Assembly: GCA_034399355.1 (NCBI GenBank)
Contig: JAXMMT010000032.1
Coordinates: forward strand, 1 to 64,000
Length of the DNA stretch: 64,000 nt
Reading direction: 5' to 3'
From: UBA2279 sp034399355
GTDB taxonomy: Bacteria > Actinomycetota > Coriobacteriia > Anaerosomatales > Anaerosomataceae
The position numbers and the translations under genes are program-made. Within the stretch, counting starts at the first letter, position 1; each line of letters opens with the position of its first letter. Positions 24,865 to 32,264 of this stretch are shown here, one piece after another. The notes under the pieces were generated by a model. It was given only the letters and a program-made list of their open reading frames with translations. It made no database searches and was not told the DNA's origin.

Positions 24865-25031
24865 GCATGCTCCTGTCGGCTGCCATCGGCGACCATCATA
24901 CGTCAGCGAGGCAATGGGTATGCTGTTGAGTGTAGACATGCACGTGCCGATAGGTAGGAGAACGTCGATACCCGCGAAGTGGGCCCGCAATCGTGATCGA
25001 GTGTCGTCCGTCGAGGAGGTCATCGAGCGCA

Positions 25032-26606
25032 GTGACAGGAATCAAGGTACTCATCGTTCACGACGAGGCAGCGTACTTCGAGAAGGTTAGCGCCGCAATC
25101 AAGGACGCGCTGCCAGACGCGGAGTTCTACAATGCCATCTCCGGACCGCGGGGGCTTGGCATCGCAAAGCAGCACAGCCCCGACGTCATCATCGCGTACG
25201 GCGACCTCGTGGGTATGGATGGTTTTGCGTTCACACAGGAGCTGAAGGCGAACCCCGATCTCTCTGGTATCCCCGTGATGATCGTGTCGGCAGAGCCGAA
25301 CGACGCGAGTGCTTTGAAGGCGCGCCAGGTAGGCGCAGCTGCCCACATGCCGACGACGGCTGACAGTGCTGTGCTCGTAGAGAAAGTGCTGTCCATCGTC
25401 AACGTGGAGGCTTCAGTCGTGCAGGCGGCCGTCACCGAATCGCCTATTCCGGCCGATGGCGGTGCCTCCAAGCCACCGATGTCGGCGCAGGCTCCTGCCC
25501 CGGCGGCTTCTCCCGCTGCAGCAGCGAAGCGCAACGAAAACGTACACATCGATGAGCTGCTGCGGCTGATGATCGAGCGTGGCGGATCGGACCTGCATGT
25601 CGCCGTCGGGAGCCCCCCGGGCATCCGTCAGCGGGGTGATCTGCTTCCAATCGAGAACATGCCGGTGCTTACGCCTCGCGACGCGCAGGAGATGATCCTA
25701 AGCCTGCTTTCCGAGGAGCAACGCCGACGCTTCGAGACCGAACTCGAGCTGGACTTCGCGTACAGCATCCCGGGGTTGTCCCGCTTCCGTGCCAACGTGT
25801 TTCAACAGCGCAATTCGATGGGCGCGGTCTTCCGGGTCATCCCGATCAAGATTCCGACACTCGAGGATCTGCAACTTCCCAAGGTCTGCCGTCTCCTGGC
25901 CGAGCGGCCGCGCGGTCTCGTGCTCGTCACTGGTCCTACTGGATCAGGCAAGTCGACCACGCTTGCGGCGATGATCGACCACATCAACACGACGAGACCG
26001 CTGCACATCATCACACTCGAAGATCCAATCGAGTTCATGCACAAGAACAAGATGTCCTACGTCAACCAGCGGGAGATCGGCGAGGACACGCATTCGTTCA
26101 CGTCAGCGCTGAAGCGCGTTCTGCGTCAGGACCCCGACGTCATCCTCGTCGGTGAGATGCGTGACCTTGAGACGATCGCAGCAGCGATCACGGCTGCCGA
26201 GACGGGCCACCTGGTTCTCGCGACGCTGCACACCACCGGTGGTCCGGCTACCATCGACCGCATCGTCGACGTCTTCCCGCCACACCAGCAGCAGCAGGTG
26301 CGCATGCAGCTCTCCGGCACGCTCGAAGGTGTTTTGTCTCAGGTCCTGCTGCGCTCGACCGACGGCAAGACACGCGTGATGGCGATGGAGATCATGCTCG
26401 GCATCCCCGCGATCTGCAACCTCATCCGCGAGGGCAAAACACATCAGATGCCGACGATCATCCAAGGCGGCGCCTCGATGGGTATGCAGACACTGGACCA
26501 GGATCTGAAAGCCCTGCTGCAGGCGGGGAAGGTCACCTTTGAGGAGGCCATCAGTAAGGCCCAGGATCCGCGTGAACTTGCGCAGATGGTCGGGCGCAAA
26601 CTCTAA
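25032..26606 (+). CDS. pilT: PilT-type retraction ATPase fused to a degenerate receiver domain
   Basis: A 524-residue hexameric ATPase expected to drive type IV pilus retraction. Residues 1-125 form a CheY-like fold (IKVLIVHDEAAYF, VGMDGFAFTQELK), but the phosphoacceptor Asp is Tyr56 and the conserved Lys is missing, so it cannot be a normal phosphorylated receiver. A Pro/Ala-rich linker (about 135-180) leads to the PilT core: DLHVAVGSPP, Walker A GPTGSGKSTT, Asp box ITLEDPIEF, Walker B DVILVGEMRD and His box HLVLATLHT. GTG 25032 is chosen with GAGGAGG 12 bases upstream. No other pilus genes are in the window. Confidence 0.9.
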   Translation: MTGIKVLIVHDEAAYFEKVSAAIKDALPDAEFYNAISGPRGLGIAKQHSPDVIIAYGDLVGMDGFAFTQELKANPDLSGIPVMIVSAEPNDASALKARQVGAAAHMPTTADSAVLVEKVLSIVNVEASVVQAAVTESPIPADGGASKPPMSAQAPAPAASPAAAAKRNENVHIDELLRLMIERGGSDLHVAVGSPPGIRQRGDLLPIENMPVLTPRDAQEMILSLLSEEQRRRFETELELDFAYSIPGLSRFRANVFQQRNSMGAVFRVIPIKIPTLEDLQLPKVCRLLAERPRGLVLVTGPTGSGKSTTLAAMIDHINTTRPLHIITLEDPIEFMHKNKMSYVNQREIGEDTHSFTSALKRVLRQDPDVILVGEMRDLETIAAAITAAETGHLVLATLHTTGGPATIDRIVDVFPPHQQQQVRMQLSGTLEGVLSQVLLRSTDGKTRVMAMEIMLGIPAICNLIREGKTHQMPTIIQGGASMGMQTLDQDLKALLQAGKVTFEEAISKAQDPRELAQMVGRKL

Positions 26607-26634
26607 GACGACCGCGACATCCGAAAGGGGCGGG

Positions 26635-27054
26635 ATGGACACGGTAAGGGTCAAGTGGAGCGGTGGGCGCCGTTTCGTTGGCCGAGACGAGGCTGTTCAT
26701 GATGTCGTCATGGATGCTGCGGTGGCGCACAAGGGCGACGGCAGCGGGGCTCGGCCACTGGAACTCGTTCTGTATGCGTTGGGCGGCTGCACAGGGATCG
26801 ACGTCATCTCGATACTGGAGAAGCAGCGCCAGGAGGTGCGTGATTTCGAGCTGCTGATCACTGCCGAGCAGCGCGAGGAGCAGCCTCGCTACTACGAGCG
26901 CATCAACATTGAGTACGTGCTCACGGGAGTGGACCTGAAGCCGTCTGCCGTGGAGCGTGCGATCATGCTTTCCGAGGACAAGTACTGCTCGGTCAAGGGC
27001 ATGTTCGGCCAAGGCGTCTCCGTGATGACCAGCTATCGAATCATCGATGTCTGA
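26635..27054 (+). CDS. OsmC/Ohr family protein
   Basis: A 139-residue OsmC-like protein. It has the ARPLELVLYALGGCTGIDV motif with one reactive Cys and a second in SEDKYCSVKGMF, the two-cysteine pattern of thiol peroxidases in this fold, though many YhfA-type members have no proven activity. ATG 26635 follows AAAGGGGCGGG. The end overlaps the glycosyltransferase start by eight bases. Confidence 0.88.
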   Translation: MDTVRVKWSGGRRFVGRDEAVHDVVMDAAVAHKGDGSGARPLELVLYALGGCTGIDVISILEKQRQEVRDFELLITAEQREEQPRYYERINIEYVLTGVDLKPSAVERAIMLSEDKYCSVKGMFGQGVSVMTSYRIIDV

Positions 27055-27775
27055 GTCTGCAGCGCCCTGTACGGAGGGCGCCGACGCCGTACTCATACCG
27101 GTCTACAATGAGGCCGCTACGGTCAACGACGTGCTCGACGCGGTGCTGTGCGAGTTCAGTGGGACCGTGATCGTCGTTGACGACGGGTCGACCGACGGTA
27201 CCGGGGACGCACTCAAGGCTCGCGACGACATCGTGCTTCTGGAGCACGGCCACAACGAGGGCTACGGTCGGGCGCTGGCTGACGGCTTCGCGCTTGCACG
27301 CGTGCGCGGCGTACGCCGTCTCGTCACGATGGACTGCGATGGGCAGCACGAGCCGGCCCGTATGCTTGCCCTTCTGAAGGTGCTCGATGAGACCGGTGTG
27401 GACATCGTGAGCGGCAGTAGGTATCTGCCTGGAAGTCCTGTAGCGGGAATCGCGCCGTCGCAACGGCGCGAAGTGAACGAACGCGTGACGGCCGTGGTAA
27501 ATGCGGTTACTGGCTGGGGTATCACCGATGCGTTCTGCGGGTTCAAAGCGTACTGCATGAGCTCGCTTTCGAAGTTGCAGCTCAAGGAACCGGGTTATGC
27601 GATGCCGATGGAGCTGTGGGCACGTGCATACCGAGCCGACTGGCGTGTGATCGAGGTGCCAGTGGAGCGCATATACTTTGACAACGACCGGACGTTCGGT
27701 GAAGACCTGGATAATCCAGAGAAACGTTTCGGCTACTACATGCGTATCTGGCGCGACGCGCTTCACGGGGAGTGA
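27047..27775 (+). CDS. Family 2 glycosyltransferase (dolichyl-phosphate mannose synthase-like)
   Basis: A 242-residue soluble GT-A enzyme. It opens with VLIPVYNEAATVNDVL, then VVDDGSTDGTGDAL, the DXD-like metal site TMDCDGQH, and FCGFKAYCM. It lacks C-terminal membrane helices, so it resembles the short DPM1-type transferases that load a sugar onto polyprenyl phosphate, but the acceptor is unknown. It overlaps OsmC upstream and is followed within three bases by the deacetylase gene, so the genes are probably co-transcribed. Confidence 0.85.
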   Translation: MSESAAPCTEGADAVLIPVYNEAATVNDVLDAVLCEFSGTVIVVDDGSTDGTGDALKARDDIVLLEHGHNEGYGRALADGFALARVRGVRRLVTMDCDGQHEPARMLALLKVLDETGVDIVSGSRYLPGSPVAGIAPSQRREVNERVTAVVNAVTGWGITDAFCGFKAYCMSSLSKLQLKEPGYAMPMELWARAYRADWRVIEVPVERIYFDNDRTFGEDLDNPEKRFGYYMRIWRDALHGE

Positions 27776-27777
27776 AT

Positions 27778-28458
27778 ATGGCTGACATCGTCTGCATCGG
27801 TGCACACCCGGACGACGTGGAGATAGGCATGGGCGGCACCGTCGCCGGGATGACCGCGCAAGGGTTGGACGTGACGATCGTCGACCTCACGGACGGCGAG
27901 CCCACGCCGCACGGTACTCATGAGCTCCGGATAGCCGAGGCAGCCAGAGCCGCAGGTCTTCTCGGCGCGACCAGAAGGACTCTTACCCAGCCCAACCGCT
28001 ACCTGTTCGACACCGTCGAGGCAAGAACCGAGCTTGCCGAGGTGCTGAGGGAACTCAGGCCGCGGGTGCTGTTCGTGCCGTATCCAGAGGATGCGCATCC
28101 GGATCACATCGCTGCAGCATCCATCGCCCGTGCGGCGCGCTTCTACGCAAAGTTCACGAAGAGCGACATGATGGGTGAACCGCACTACCCGGCGCGCGTC
28201 TACCACTACATGGCCGTGCATATGCGTCTCGTGCGCGAGCCCTCGTTCGTGGTCGACATCTCGCAGACCATGGAGACGAAACTCAGAGCGCTGGAGTGCT
28301 ATGAGTCGCAGTTCCAGGCAAACGAGCACAATCGTGGCATCGTTCCGATGCTGGAGGTCGCCGCCCGTATGTGGGGCACCCAGATCGGCGTCTCTGCGGG
28401 CGAACCGTTCTTTGCGCCTGAACCCGTTGGCATCCGTTCAGTTGCTGACCTGGTGTGA
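27778..28458 (+). CDS. PIG-L/LmbE family deacetylase (BshB1-like)
   Basis: A 226-residue zinc-dependent N-acetylglucosaminyl deacetylase. The zinc and catalytic motif AHPDDVEIGMGGT and the second motif PYPEDAHPDHIAAA are intact. The length and the ending resemble BshB1 (SFVVDISQTMETKLRAL, YESQF), which deacetylates GlcNAc-malate in bacillithiol synthesis, more than the actinobacterial MshB. ATG 27778 is preceded by GGGGAG. It overlaps the next gene (GTGTGA), a BshC-like protein, which strengthens a thiol-pathway reading. Confidence 0.85.
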   Translation: MADIVCIGAHPDDVEIGMGGTVAGMTAQGLDVTIVDLTDGEPTPHGTHELRIAEAARAAGLLGATRRTLTQPNRYLFDTVEARTELAEVLRELRPRVLFVPYPEDAHPDHIAAASIARAARFYAKFTKSDMMGEPHYPARVYHYMAVHMRLVREPSFVVDISQTMETKLRALECYESQFQANEHNRGIVPMLEVAARMWGTQIGVSAGEPFFAPEPVGIRSVADLV

Positions 28459-30035
28459 CGCGTATGGTGCGCGCCCGGTATGCGATGCCAGCGGGTCACG
28501 GTGAGGTTCTGACGGAGCCTCCCTACGAGCTGTGGGCCGAGCGTGCGGAGACGAACGCATCAGCTGTCCTTGGCTGGAGGTTCACCGTCGGCGACATGCC
28601 AGCTCTCGCGCTACGGCGGTTGGCGCGGCGGGAGAGCATGGCCGAGGCGGGGGCCTATTCGCGGCGGATGGGGATAGAGGGGGCCGCGGCATCGATCGAA
28701 CCGGGACTTCTCGTCGTCACCGGGCATCAACCCGAGCTCTATCATCCCGGAGTATGGGTCAAGAACTTCTTGCTTCAACGCTTCGCTGACGAAACGGGGG
28801 CTGCGGCCCTCGATCTCGTCGTCGATACCGACTCGTTCGAGCGCGTTGAGCTTCGGACCCCCTGCATGCGCCCGGCAATCGGTCGTTGCACAACCGTCCT
28901 TGCGACTGCAGGTGAGGGGGGATGTTTCGCGTGTTCGCCTGTTCCGTCACGAGCTGAAGCGGAGACATTCTGCGAATCGGGCAGCGAGGCGCTGTCCACG
29001 CTTCCCGCGCCTGCGCTAGAGAGGCACTTTCGTAGCTTCTGCGACGCACTCTACGAAGCGCTTGAGCACGCGGACGACCTCGGCCAGGCACTCACCGGGG
29101 CGCGGCGGCGATTCGAGTCGTCCACGCGCACCGACTATCTCGAACTCGGGGTCTCCCGCCAGGCGCACACCTCGGCGTTCAGACGTTTCGCCGCCTCGCT
29201 CGTTTTGGACGCGGAGCGGTTTGGCGAGGTGTTCAACGCGGAGTTGCACGCGTATCAGATACGGACCGGCGCCCGCTCCAAAGTCCAACCGTTTCCCGAT
29301 CTCGACATGGACGAGCGCGCCGTCGAGCTGCCGTTCTGGGTCCTATTTGGTGGACGACGACATTCCGCCCGCGTGACCAAAGGCGTTCAACGGATGTTGC
29401 TCGCGGACGGCGAAGCTGTCTGCACGCTGCCGCCCGACACCGATGGTGTGATGTCGGCCCTCGATGCAGCGGGCGCACTGCTCGTGCCTCGTGCCGTGAC
29501 GCTGACGTTGTTCAACCGCATGTTCGTCGCCGATCTGTTCATCCACGGCGTGGGCGGCGGTCGCTACGATCGGGTGACGGACGCGGTGGTGCGTTCCTAC
29601 TTCGGTGTTGAGCCGCCGGCGTTCACGGTCGCTTCGATGACGCTGCATCTGCCCCTGGGGGCGCATGTCGTCACCGATGAGGAGATTGCGGCTTTGGAGC
29701 AGCGTCTCCAGCGTCTCAAGCACAACCCGGATCAACTGTTGGACGAGGTCGAGTTCGACGATGCCAAGGAACGTCTCGAGGCGGAGCGTCTGGTCGCCGA
29801 GAAGGGCGCACTCGTGATCGATATCGCCGAGAAGGGCGTTGATAAAAAAGCGACCGGTGGGAGAATCCGTGCGGTCAATGCTCGACTGTTCGAGATGATG
29901 GCGCCCGTGGTGGTCGACACTCAGCAGCGTCTTGAGGCTGCGAAGGAGCAGCGCGAAACGGCGGCGATCCTCTCGGACAGAACATATCCGTACTGCCTGT
30001 GGAACCCCCTGGAAGTGATGGACAAGGTACGCTGA
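28455..30035 (+). CDS. BshC-like protein (candidate cysteine-adding enzyme)
   Basis: A 526-residue protein, the size of BshC. Visible features include LLVVTGHQPELYHPGVWVKN and DLVVDTDSFE, which resemble the BshC core (VVTGQQ and its acidic partner), a cysteine-containing middle, TLTLFNRMFVADLFIHGVGG, and a C-terminal coiled coil (about 410-500). Overlap with the BshB1-like gene suggests a shared pathway. I am confident it is a conserved protein; the BshC relationship is distant and inferred from a few motifs plus context. No GT4 BshA is nearby. Confidence 0.5.
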   Translation: MTRMVRARYAMPAGHGEVLTEPPYELWAERAETNASAVLGWRFTVGDMPALALRRLARRESMAEAGAYSRRMGIEGAAASIEPGLLVVTGHQPELYHPGVWVKNFLLQRFADETGAAALDLVVDTDSFERVELRTPCMRPAIGRCTTVLATAGEGGCFACSPVPSRAEAETFCESGSEALSTLPAPALERHFRSFCDALYEALEHADDLGQALTGARRRFESSTRTDYLELGVSRQAHTSAFRRFAASLVLDAERFGEVFNAELHAYQIRTGARSKVQPFPDLDMDERAVELPFWVLFGGRRHSARVTKGVQRMLLADGEAVCTLPPDTDGVMSALDAAGALLVPRAVTLTLFNRMFVADLFIHGVGGGRYDRVTDAVVRSYFGVEPPAFTVASMTLHLPLGAHVVTDEEIAALEQRLQRLKHNPDQLLDEVEFDDAKERLEAERLVAEKGALVIDIAEKGVDKKATGGRIRAVNARLFEMMAPVVVDTQQRLEAAKEQRETAAILSDRTYPYCLWNPLEVMDKVR

Positions 30036-30112
30036 CGCTGCTGTTGCGCGCGATGATATCATTAGTGAACCCTTACGGGGGAATCGCCAGTACGTCGAAA
30101 GGATTACATAAA

Positions 30113-30289
30113 ATGGGTAAGCCCGTCGTCGATTCCGATTTGTGCACCGCGTGTGGCATCTGCGTCGATGAGTGTCCGACCAGCGCTCTCGATTTGGAGG
30201 ACATCGCTGTTCTGGCCCGTCCTGATGACTGCACCGAGTGCGGCACCTGTGCCGATGTCTGCCCGAACGAGGCAATCGAGCTCAAGTAG
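30113..30289 (+). CDS. 2[4Fe-4S] ferredoxin
   Basis: A 58-residue clostridial-type ferredoxin with two cluster motifs, CTACGICVDECP and CTECGTCADVCP. It is a low-potential electron carrier that could serve Rnf or other ferredoxin-linked enzymes. The ATG has GAAAGGA upstream; the longer open frame has no family similarity. A terminator follows directly, so it is probably a single-gene transcript. Confidence 0.95.
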   Translation: MGKPVVDSDLCTACGICVDECPTSALDLEDIAVLARPDDCTECGTCADVCPNEAIELK

Positions 30290-30309
30290 CCCTACGAGCA
30301 AGGACGAAG

Positions 30310-30340
30310 ACGAGGCCGGCCCTACGGGCTGGCCTCGTTG
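30310..30340 (+). terminator. Intrinsic terminator after the ferredoxin gene
   Basis: Inverted repeat ACGAGGCCGGCCC and GGGCTGGCCTCGT with loop TAC and one G-U pair. It also lies at the end of the convergent plsY gene and may serve both. Confidence 0.8.
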
Positions 30341-30344
30341 CTTG

Positions 30345-31076
30345 TCAGCCGCAGGGTCCCTGGCGGTCGTTGATGTAGAACTTGGGCTCCTTACCACGAA
30401 GAAGGCCCATGAAGCGTCTGTGGTGCGCAGAGTAGACGAGCAGACCCATTGCCGCCGCGAACAGCCAGTCAGGCGAGCGCAGCACCAGAGCGGTGACAGG
30501 AAGTGTCAGTGAGGCGACGACCTGACCGGCCATCATGTAGCGAGTGATCGCGATGACGGTCAAACCGATGACGACCACCGCCACGAAGTAGCGCCAGTCG
30601 TACGCGAGTAGTGCGCCGGCGCCGGTGGCGAGTCCCTTGCCCGTGCGCACGAAGCGTTTCTTGGCGACTCCGAGCCACAGGGAGTAGTTGTGGCCGAGCA
30701 CGGCGCCTGCGACGGCCGCCATTGGTACGTAGTAGACGGCATCTCGCCACCACTCGACGCTGACGGAAGACAGCACGGCGCCCCAGGGACGGATGAGTAG
30801 GGTCGCGGCTCCTGTCACCACGAGTTTCGCGGCGACTACCGGGCCAAGTCCTTTGATGAAGTCGGCGGCCATCGCGAACACGAACAAGCCCCACGAGCCG
30901 GTCGCGCGTCGGACATTCATGGCGCCGACATTGCCCGAGCCGTGCGCCGTGATGTCCTCGCCGGTCACGCGCTTCACGATGAAATAGGCGTTCGGGAACG
31001 ACCCTACGAGATACGCGATGAGAAGCACGGAAAGCGCGGTGATGACGCTCCCGTTCGCTGTCGATCCGTCGATCAT
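30345..31076 (-). CDS. plsY: Glycerol-3-phosphate acyltransferase PlsY
   Basis: Membrane enzyme that acylates glycerol-3-phosphate with acyl-phosphate, the first step of phospholipid synthesis. It has five or six hydrophobic helices, LLIAYLVGSFPNAYFIVK at the N-terminus, HGSGNVGAMNVRR (motif 1), GHNYSLWL with FVRTGKGLATGAGALL (motif 2) and TRYMMAGQV. At 243 residues it is somewhat longer than typical PlsY. ATG 31076 overlaps the stop of the upstream lipid kinase (ATGA), so the two are coupled. Confidence 0.88.
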   Translation of the reverse strand: MIDGSTANGSVITALSVLLIAYLVGSFPNAYFIVKRVTGEDITAHGSGNVGAMNVRRATGSWGLFVFAMAADFIKGLGPVVAAKLVVTGAATLLIRPWGAVLSSVSVEWWRDAVYYVPMAAVAGAVLGHNYSLWLGVAKKRFVRTGKGLATGAGALLAYDWRYFVAVVVIGLTVIAITRYMMAGQVVASLTLPVTALVLRSPDWLFAAAMGLLVYSAHHRRFMGLLRGKEPKFYINDRQGPCG

Positions 31077-31978
31077 TCTGGCCTCGGCACTATCACTTCG
31101 ATGCCACCAGGGATGATCGACACATCGTAGTGGTCGTTGAGTAGCACCTCTCCGTCCACTTGTCCGGCGACCAGGGTGTCGGACCAGAGTTCGACGCGCG
31201 CATAACGCTCCATGTGAACCATCGACATCCATTCATGCTTGCCCGCGACGACGAAGGGTAGGCGCCAGAGCGCCGATGGCAAGGAGATCTTGTCGATGAC
31301 ACACATGTCCAGCAGGCCGTCGTCATCGACCGCTTTCGGAGTGATGAAGAAGCCGCCACCGTATGTGGGGCCGTTGGTCATGGCGACGATGAGGACGTCA
31401 CGCTCCGTCACGGGGCCGTCGTCCAGCTTCATTCGGATGGGGTGCGAGTAGAACTGGCGGAGTAGCACGAACATGAGCGCCCGGAAGTACAAGGGGAAGC
31501 CCGACCAGCCGGTCGTCACCTTGAGCTCCACCGCTTTTGCCGTCACGCGTGCGTCGAGTCCGATTGCGAGTGAGTTGGCGAAGTAAATGCCGTTGCACAG
31601 CCCGACATCGACGCGCTTACGCTCGCCGGAAAGCACTTGTCGGACTGCTGTCGCAAGGTCTTTAGAGATACCCAGCGTCCGGCGCCAGTCGTTGCCCGAG
31701 CCCGTTGGAAAGAGTGACATCGCCGGGCGGTCGGCCTCAGGGCGCGCCATGAGGCCATTGAGGATCTCATGAGCCGTGCCGTCACCGCCGACAGCGATGA
31801 TCGCGTCGAATCCCGTCGCATCTCTTGCGAGTTCAGCGGCGTGGCCCGGTCTCTCGGTGAGCACTGTTTCATGCGGGACCGTGGTCTCCAGGAGTTTCTC
31901 GATCACGGGAATGAGCGGCGCGGTCTCACCGTGACGCGCAGTAGGATTGATGATGACAAGCGTTTTGCCGAATGCCAT
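31073..31978 (-). CDS. Diacylglycerol kinase family lipid kinase
   Basis: A 301-residue DagK/YegS-type kinase, the second in the window. Motifs are VIINPTARHG, AVGGDGTAHEILNGL and PTGSGNDWRRTLGI, with GPTYGGGFFITPKAV in the C-terminal domain; this is closer to bacterial DagK (DgkB) than the gene at 5810-6742. GAGGAGG before ATG 31978 sets the start. Coupling to plsY suggests recycling of diacylglycerol to phosphatidic acid. Confidence 0.88.
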   Translation of the reverse strand: MAFGKTLVIINPTARHGETAPLIPVIEKLLETTVPHETVLTERPGHAAELARDATGFDAIIAVGGDGTAHEILNGLMARPEADRPAMSLFPTGSGNDWRRTLGISKDLATAVRQVLSGERKRVDVGLCNGIYFANSLAIGLDARVTAKAVELKVTTGWSGFPLYFRALMFVLLRQFYSHPIRMKLDDGPVTERDVLIVAMTNGPTYGGGFFITPKAVDDDGLLDMCVIDKISLPSALWRLPFVVAGKHEWMSMVHMERYARVELWSDTLVAGQVDGEVLLNDHYDVSIIPGGIEVIVPRPE

Positions 31979-32072
31979 GGGGCCTCCTCGATCCTGTTGG
32001 ACCGGCCAGGGTGAAAGCTCCACTGCCCGTGGTGACGCATCGTGACTCCCAGAATAGCCGTCGGCGTTCGGG

Positions 32073-32101
32073 TTGGAAACAGGTCTGCGCTATGCTACTG
32101 T
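32073..32101 (+). promoter_or_regulatory. Promoter of tRNA-Arg
   Basis: A -35 TTGGAA (32073-32078) and -10 TACTGT (32096-32101) are spaced by 17 bases, 22 bases upstream of the tRNA. Confidence 0.55.
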
Positions 32102-32123
32102 TCTCGGGCGACGAGCGCCGCAT

Positions 32124-32199
32124 GCCCTCGTAGCTCAGCGGATAGAGCGTCTGCCTCCGGAGCAGAAGGCCACAGGTTCGAGTCCTGTCGAGGGCGCCA
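32124..32199 (+). tRNA. tRNA-Arg (anticodon CCG)
   Basis: Complete cloverleaf of 76 bases including encoded CCA. The acceptor stem is GCCCTCG paired with CGAGGGC, the D arm is GCTCAGCGGATAGAGC, the anticodon stem-loop TCTGC-CTCCGGA-GCAGA gives anticodon CCG, and the T arm is ACAGG-TTCGAGT-CCTGT. It reads CGG arginine codons. Confidence 0.97.
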
Positions 32200-32211
32200 T
32201 TCCGGATACGG

Positions 32212-32246
32212 CGAAGGCCCGATCACCACGATCGGGCCTTCGTTTC
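32212..32246 (+). terminator. Terminator after tRNA-Arg
   Basis: Perfect 13-bp inverted repeat CGAAGGCCCGATC (32212-32224) and GATCGGGCCTTCG (32230-32242) followed by TTTCG. It also lies just past the convergent EF-G paralogue gene. Confidence 0.85.
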
Positions 32247-32264
32247 GTGCAGGAGACACAGAGC

